This document shows positions 60,033-64,000 of a stretch of 64,000 nucleotides of DNA, piece by piece. The notes beneath the pieces are model-generated. The model made no database searches. It was not told the DNA's origin and saw only the letters and a program-made list of their open reading frames with translations. Position 1 is the first letter of the stretch. Every line of letters starts with the position of its first letter. The DNA lies in IMG/VR virus record IMGVR_UViG_3300025073_000041, positions 1-64,000 of that record; one strand, given 5' to 3'. The translations under genes were made by a program, and so were the position numbers. This DNA is from a virus.

Positions 60033-60329
60033 CTACTTTTCCTTTATCGTATTGCAAACAGACCAAGGATTTTTCTGTGTGCTTTCTGCAATCTTGGCTT
60101 TTTGCTCAATATTCTTAACAATTTGTTCAATCTGTTGAACCCAAGAAGAAATTTCATCTCTTGCCTCAAGACCGCCGTACTTCAAAAGAGTCTTTAAGTG
60201 TCGTCTTGCAGCAAGAACGGAATTATACGCATTCTCAATGTTTTTTTCTGTTTGAGGATCTTGTTGCAGATTTTCTAACAGAACTTCTTTTACCACCTCT
60301 CGAATCTCTTGAGGAGAAAACTTTGCCAT
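60033..60329 (-). CDS. Small helical protein with shared N-terminal motif
   Basis: 98 residues with GGGAGAG upstream. I-R-E-V-V-K-E-V-L-L-E-N-L near the start; otherwise one long helical bundle. Unknown; see the finding on shared N-terminal helices. Confidence 0.6.
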   Translation of the reverse strand: MAKFSPQEIREVVKEVLLENLQQDPQTEKNIENAYNSVLAARRHLKTLLKYGGLEARDEISSWVQQIEQIVKNIEQKAKIAESTQKNPWSVCNTIKEK

Positions 60330-60334
60330 TTTTA

Positions 60335-60781
60335 TTACTCTCCCTTGCCGATCAAATCGGCCTTAAATTTATCCATCGGCTGATAACGTTGCAACATTCG
60401 AACAATCGCCGCCTTTGGAACACCGTGCTTGTTGCGCTTAGCAAGCTCGTCCGCATTCTTGGCCCACGAAGTATCGGGCTCAACAAACTCAATCTTATAG
60501 CCATGAGCAAGAGCCATCTTCACATAAGGCTCGGCCTCCCAAGACTGCGTGTTGGTGTTATCAACAACCACAGGAGAAACCCCGCTCTTCAGGGCACCGT
60601 ACACTCTCTCACGATTCCAAGCATGAGCCTTGGAAAGCTTGCCAGAGTCAAAAAAATACTTACCTCCGACCATGAAATACTCATCGGTCGAAAAGATATT
60701 CTCCTTCGGAGCCAACTCCAAAGCCTTTGTGGACTTTCCAGAACCAGAAACGCCACGCAGAACGTACATCTTCCTAGACAT
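60335..60781 (-). CDS. P-loop kinase (polynucleotide kinase / N4BP2-like)
   Basis: 148 residues from ATG 60781; the upstream in-frame part is basic junk overlapping the next gene. Walker A L-R-G-V-S-G-S-G-K-S-T near 7-17, F-S-T-D-E-Y-F after it, V-V-V-D-N-T-N-T (Walker B-type), and a lid with R-N-K-H-G-V-P. This matches small kinases of the PNK/N4BP2 group, which phosphorylate 5'-OH ends of nucleic acids. It fits the RNA-repair theme, but the substrate is not proven. Confidence 0.75.
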   Translation of the reverse strand: MSRKMYVLRGVSGSGKSTKALELAPKENIFSTDEYFMVGGKYFFDSGKLSKAHAWNRERVYGALKSGVSPVVVDNTNTQSWEAEPYVKMALAHGYKIEFVEPDTSWAKNADELAKRNKHGVPKAAIVRMLQRYQPMDKFKADLIGKGE

Positions 60782-60950
60782 CTTTGCCTTCTTTCTTTTT
60801 GTCTTCTTCCGATAAAACATCGCCTTCAAGCGAAGGACCCTTTTCAAGAGGATTTGTCATACCCCCGAAAGGATTACCCTTTTTCTTCTTTGAACGACCC
60901 TTCCAAAGGTTAATAACTTCTTGTTTTACTATCTCTCTTATTAAAGACAT
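60774..60950 (-). CDS. Small protein with shared N-terminal helix
   Basis: 58 residues from ATG 60950 (AGGATAGG upstream). I-R-E-I-V-K-Q-E-V-I-N-L, then a Lys-rich and acidic disordered tail. Overlaps the kinase gene start by 8 bases. Confidence 0.5.
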   Translation of the reverse strand: MSLIREIVKQEVINLWKGRSKKKKGNPFGGMTNPLEKGPSLEGDVLSEEDKKKEGKDV

Positions 60951-61020
60951 CCTATCCTGTTCTCCCGGAGAAGTCAAGAAAAACTTTTCTCAATAATTAG
61001 GCTGAATTAAGTGATTTTGG

Positions 61021-61410
61021 CTATGAGATTTCTTTATTTCCGATAGGAAAAGAGGACAACAAATTACTTTCTTTTAAAATCCACTTACTCTTGTGAAAAA
61101 CTATTATATCATTTTTTACTAACTCTGTGAGACATTTTTTATAAAAGCTGTAAAGCTCTTGCAAAAGCTCAAAGGAAACAAAAGGGTAAAGACCTTGAGA
61201 TTTCTCTGTTATTAGAGCTTGAAGATTCTGGTAATCGGGAGCGGAGAGTATCCTGACAACTTGAACGATCTTTTTTCTTTCCTCTTCTTCGCAATAATAG
61301 TCCGTTATCTTGAAAATAAGTTGATAATTAAAGTTTATTTCTGTCGCGGTTTTATCCCCTTCCGCAAAAAAGAGAGCAACGTTAAATTTGGGGATTTTGG
61401 GAGATTTCAC
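61021..61410 (-). CDS. Hypothetical protein
   Basis: 129 residues from a GTG start without a clear ribosome site. Helical middle with C-E-E-E-E-R-K-K; no domain recognised. It could begin further downstream. Confidence 0.5.
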   Translation of the reverse strand: MKSPKIPKFNVALFFAEGDKTATEINFNYQLIFKITDYYCEEEERKKIVQVVRILSAPDYQNLQALITEKSQGLYPFVSFELLQELYSFYKKCLTELVKNDIIVFHKSKWILKESNLLSSFPIGNKEIS

Positions 61411-61442
61411 TTTCGTAAGTGCTTGAAAACATTAAGAAAAAC

Positions 61443-62489
61443 TTAAAAATCGATCCGGAGTCGAATTATTTGTTCTGTGTCAGAAGTTTTCTTTAAAGGC
61501 GTAGAAATCTTGCTCACAGCCAGAAGTTCGTTATCCGGCGAATAAAGACCAATGCCTGTGTAATATGCTACCGGAGCATCTGCCGCAACATTCTTTGTGC
61601 GAATCTTTGACCCGGAAAGATATGTTGGGTTTGAAGAATAGTTAAATGAACCATGATCCATTCTACAAAACACAACAGTAGAATTTAAGTCTGTAGTGTT
61701 GTTGAAAGTAATGTTGTTAATTCTATATCTTAGCGCAGAAGCAGCAGCGTCTATGGTGCCTGTAGAAAGATAATAATTTACTCCTCTCGTTGAAGAATCC
61801 ATTTGAACACCAACACTGCCGTTCACAGAAGAAGTCATAAAAATCTTTTCAGCATTAAGCACCGCAACACCAGCCTGGTAAAATAAAAGACCAACCGCAG
61901 TAGAACCACTGTTTAGAACACCATATTCTCCAGCAGGAGAATTAACGAAATAACTTGTTTCGGCGCCAGAGTCTGTAATCAAAACGTTTCCATAATCACC
62001 ACCTCTCGGTGTTGCATATGTACCGCTCAAAGCGAGGTACATGTTAAAGGAACCTTTTTTAATTTCGTCTTTGACCAAAAGTCTTGAGAAACAAAGAGCA
62101 TAAGAACCAGTAATCTTTGTTCCGCCCGCCAGAAGATTTCCGTCTTCATCAAAATCTAAAATACTTCCAGTTGCATCGTGTCCCATCAAAACCTGAGCAA
62201 GAGTATCATACATATTCATCTTTGCTGTTGCCAAAGAATCCGTACCAATTAAGTTGTGGTACGTGGAACCAGAAGAAAGACACAAAGTAATATCAAAAAG
62301 ATGATTAGCAGAAGCCGAAGCATAGTTATAATCCCATACTCTTTGATATCTTCCATGCGAAGGACTTTCGATGTTTGTACCGCTATAACTGCCGCTAACA
62401 AGCGTACCAGTGATAGGTACAGATTCGTGAAGTAATGTATGTGTCGTCACAATGTCATTACTTGTAAGCTGTTTATAAATTTGTGCCAT
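61443..62489 (-). CDS. Virion structural protein, paralogue of 58917-60005
   Basis: 348 residues, beta-rich with many Ser/Thr/Gly/Tyr. I-K-K-G-S-F-N-M-Y-L, S-F-N-Y-S-S-N-P-T-Y and the end L-L-A-V-S-K-I-S-T-P-L-K-K align with the paralogue 2.5 kb away. Probably a tail, baseplate or fibre component. Confidence 0.65.
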   Translation of the reverse strand: MAQIYKQLTSNDIVTTHTLLHESVPITGTLVSGSYSGTNIESPSHGRYQRVWDYNYASASANHLFDITLCLSSGSTYHNLIGTDSLATAKMNMYDTLAQVLMGHDATGSILDFDEDGNLLAGGTKITGSYALCFSRLLVKDEIKKGSFNMYLALSGTYATPRGGDYGNVLITDSGAETSYFVNSPAGEYGVLNSGSTAVGLLFYQAGVAVLNAEKIFMTSSVNGSVGVQMDSSTRGVNYYLSTGTIDAAASALRYRINNITFNNTTDLNSTVVFCRMDHGSFNYSSNPTYLSGSKIRTKNVAADAPVAYYTGIGLYSPDNELLAVSKISTPLKKTSDTEQIIRLRIDF

Positions 62490-62512
62490 TTATTCTTCTC
62501 CGTATTAAGAGC

Positions 62513-63403
62513 TTATACTTTCTTCAAAAACCGTACTGGAATATCTACACTATAGCCGGTGGTCGCACCAGTAATTCTAACGTTTGCGTCAATGTAATAA
62601 TAACCTGCCCAGCTACCAGTACCAGTTGTACCTATTGTAGTAAAAAGATAAGTGCTGGAGTTCAATTCGATTGACGCCTGAAGCTTGAACTCTAAAATTG
62701 TTCCTCTTGGACCTGAAATAACTTGTGAGTCTTTGCTATCAGTCGTTTCGTTCTTTCTTACAAACTTAACATCGTTGCCAAGAGTCAAAAGATATGAAGC
62801 GATGTTGTCGTCGTCGATATAAGAAACAGCAGCCTGCTTAGCATCGTTCTTATCTACAACATATCCTAGACGATTGTCTATTTCAATAATATATTGAGTC
62901 TCAACTAAAGACGGTTCAAGACTAAAAGTAGGAGGTATCTCGGTAGTATCTAGACCCTGATCTACTCTTACGATGCCACCACCAGAACCCGGTGTATAAC
63001 CATACAAAAATCCTTGCACACCAGCAAAATCCGTCTCTGTATCTTCGTCCACAGCGACCACATAACTACCAGAAGCGTGTTTTTTAGAAGCCGCATCTTG
63101 ATCGTTCTGTTTAACTATAGGGAGATACAAAAGATTTGTTCTGTTGTAGCTAACCAAGAAAGACTTTGCTACCGACGTATTGTTTGTAAAGGCTTCAAAT
63201 ACCGGAGTAGTCAAAAGCTCTACATCAACATAAGATGAACCAGACGCATGCGATTTATCATAATCGTTGTAATCTATTTCATCATCAAAAACAGCAAACT
63301 TTGCAATCTTGAAGGTTCCGTCCGCTCTAGCAAGCCTCTTACGGCCAGCATCGGTCAAAACAGCGTCAAGAATAATGTTACCAGTGCTAGATAAAAACGC
63401 CAT
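62513..63403 (-). CDS. Virion structural protein
   Basis: 296 residues with GAGGAG upstream. N-terminal I-L-D-A-V-L-T-D-A-G-R-K-R-L-A is a segment I know from conserved structural proteins of large marine phages. C-terminal half is beta-rich. Role likely in tail or baseplate. Confidence 0.65.
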   Translation of the reverse strand: MAFLSSTGNIILDAVLTDAGRKRLARADGTFKIAKFAVFDDEIDYNDYDKSHASGSSYVDVELLTTPVFEAFTNNTSVAKSFLVSYNRTNLLYLPIVKQNDQDAASKKHASGSYVVAVDEDTETDFAGVQGFLYGYTPGSGGGIVRVDQGLDTTEIPPTFSLEPSLVETQYIIEIDNRLGYVVDKNDAKQAAVSYIDDDNIASYLLTLGNDVKFVRKNETTDSKDSQVISGPRGTILEFKLQASIELNSSTYLFTTIGTTGTGSWAGYYYIDANVRITGATTGYSVDIPVRFLKKV

Positions 63404-63474
63404 TAATTCTCTCCTCTTGAGATTTTCTTAAAAAGGGTCTCACTCCCTCTAAATAGTGAAGAAATCAAAGAATT

Positions 63475-64000
63475 TTATTTATTCTCCTCTATTTTTGTCG
63501 TATTCCGATCAAATCTCGGAACAAAAGATACATTAAAATCTATCTTTCGATTAGATTGCTTGCTAACAATACGAATTTTAAAGGTTTTCCCCCAAACAGA
63601 ATCTTCTGTTACCCCCAAAACGATATCTTTTGCTGCAAACCCAGTTTCAACTCCAGAAAGGCCGTTTTTTTCAAGATCCACAAGCACCTGTTTCAACGAG
63701 GGAACCATATGAAGCTTTTTCCTGAAGGAAATACTCTTCTGTCTTTCAGCGGTTTTCTTCAATTCAACACATTCTGTTAAAAGCCAAACAGTACCACCAT
63801 CATCTACCATCTCAACTTGAAAAATTGGACTCGGATTGGACACATGGCTATGCACATCCACAGTCCTAACCACATAATAATATTTCTTATTTGGCTCAAT
63901 TTCATCTTTGAAAGTAGCAGAGGTCGCTTTGTCGTTGGTTATAGACGAAATTGAAGTAGAAACCCTAGAAACTCTATTGTTTCTGAAGTCTTCATATTTT
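63475..64000 (-). CDS. C-terminal part of a large virion protein with fibronectin-III-like end
   Basis: The frame is open to the right edge. P-N-K-K-Y-Y-Y-V-V-R-T-V-D near residue 40 from the edge is the closing strand pattern of a fibronectin type III domain; about 120 residues of mixed fold follow to the stop. The start lies outside the window. Probably a tail or baseplate protein. Confidence 0.6.
   Translation of the reverse strand, partial: KYEDFRNNRVSRVSTSISSITNDKATSATFKDEIEPNKKYYYVVRTVDVHSHVSNPSPIFQVEMVDDGGTVWLLTECVELKKTAERQKSISFRKKLHMVPSLKQVLVDLEKNGLSGVETGFAAKDIVLGVTEDSVWGKTFKIRIVSKQSNRKIDFNVSFVPRFDRNTTKIEENK

Overview
The window is part of a larger tailed-phage genome; both ends cut through genes. 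The rightward-lying minus-strand block (about 29.7-64 kb) carries a T4-superfamily virion module: gp23-like major capsid, gp22-like scaffold, gp21-like prohead protease, gp20-like portal and gp17-like terminase. It also carries replication and recombination genes: a fused Mre11-Rad50 nuclease, a CHC2/TOPRIM primase and a RuvC-like resolvase. This points to a contractile-tailed dsDNA phage. The host is unknown. A DUF4215-type cysteine-rich repeat, c-type haem motifs and a type I-E-like CRISPR repeat fit a Gram-negative, perhaps deltaproteobacterial or related host, but that is inference.

Layout. 0-6.6 kb: ankyrin gene fragment, a TnpB element inserted in a tRNA-like locus, a J-domain/kinase-like gene, a vWA gene, an adenylosuccinate-synthetase-like gene and a Thg1-like tRNA guanylyltransferase. 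6.6-9.7 kb: a 210-nt orphan ncRNA and many short early-type genes behind TTGACT/TATAAT promoters, including an L7/L12-like protein and a cREC-domain protein. 9.7-11.7 kb: a 475-residue TnpB/Cas12-like RuvC protein, then a promoter at its 3' end, a structured non-coding stretch and a 5-repeat CRISPR array. 11.7-18.1 kb: small early genes and a tandem family of seven diverged paralogues. 18.1-20.3 kb: a gene-poor RNA island with a tRNA and at least two promoter-to-terminator structured RNAs. 20.3-25.4 kb: HNH gene, GC-rich genes that look recently acquired, and two internally deleted TnpB-element derivatives. 25.4-29.6 kb: small mostly minus-strand genes, a second ankyrin gene, a PD-(D/E)XK-like nuclease and an HNH nuclease. 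29.7-64 kb: the late/virion operon, interrupted by a second full TnpB element that truncates a multihaem cytochrome gene.

How parts may work together. RNA-handling functions recur: Thg1, CCA-adding enzyme, cREC protein, a P-loop polynucleotide-kinase-like protein, a possible ADP-ribosyltransferase, and a tRNA gene without an encoded CCA. They suggest the phage rebuilds or protects tRNA during infection. bS21-like and L7/L12-like proteins may modify host ribosomes. Four copies of one TnpB element family (two full, two deleted with the same junction) show mobilisation within this lineage. The TnpB/Cas12-like gene beside a CRISPR array is the best candidate for an undescribed system.
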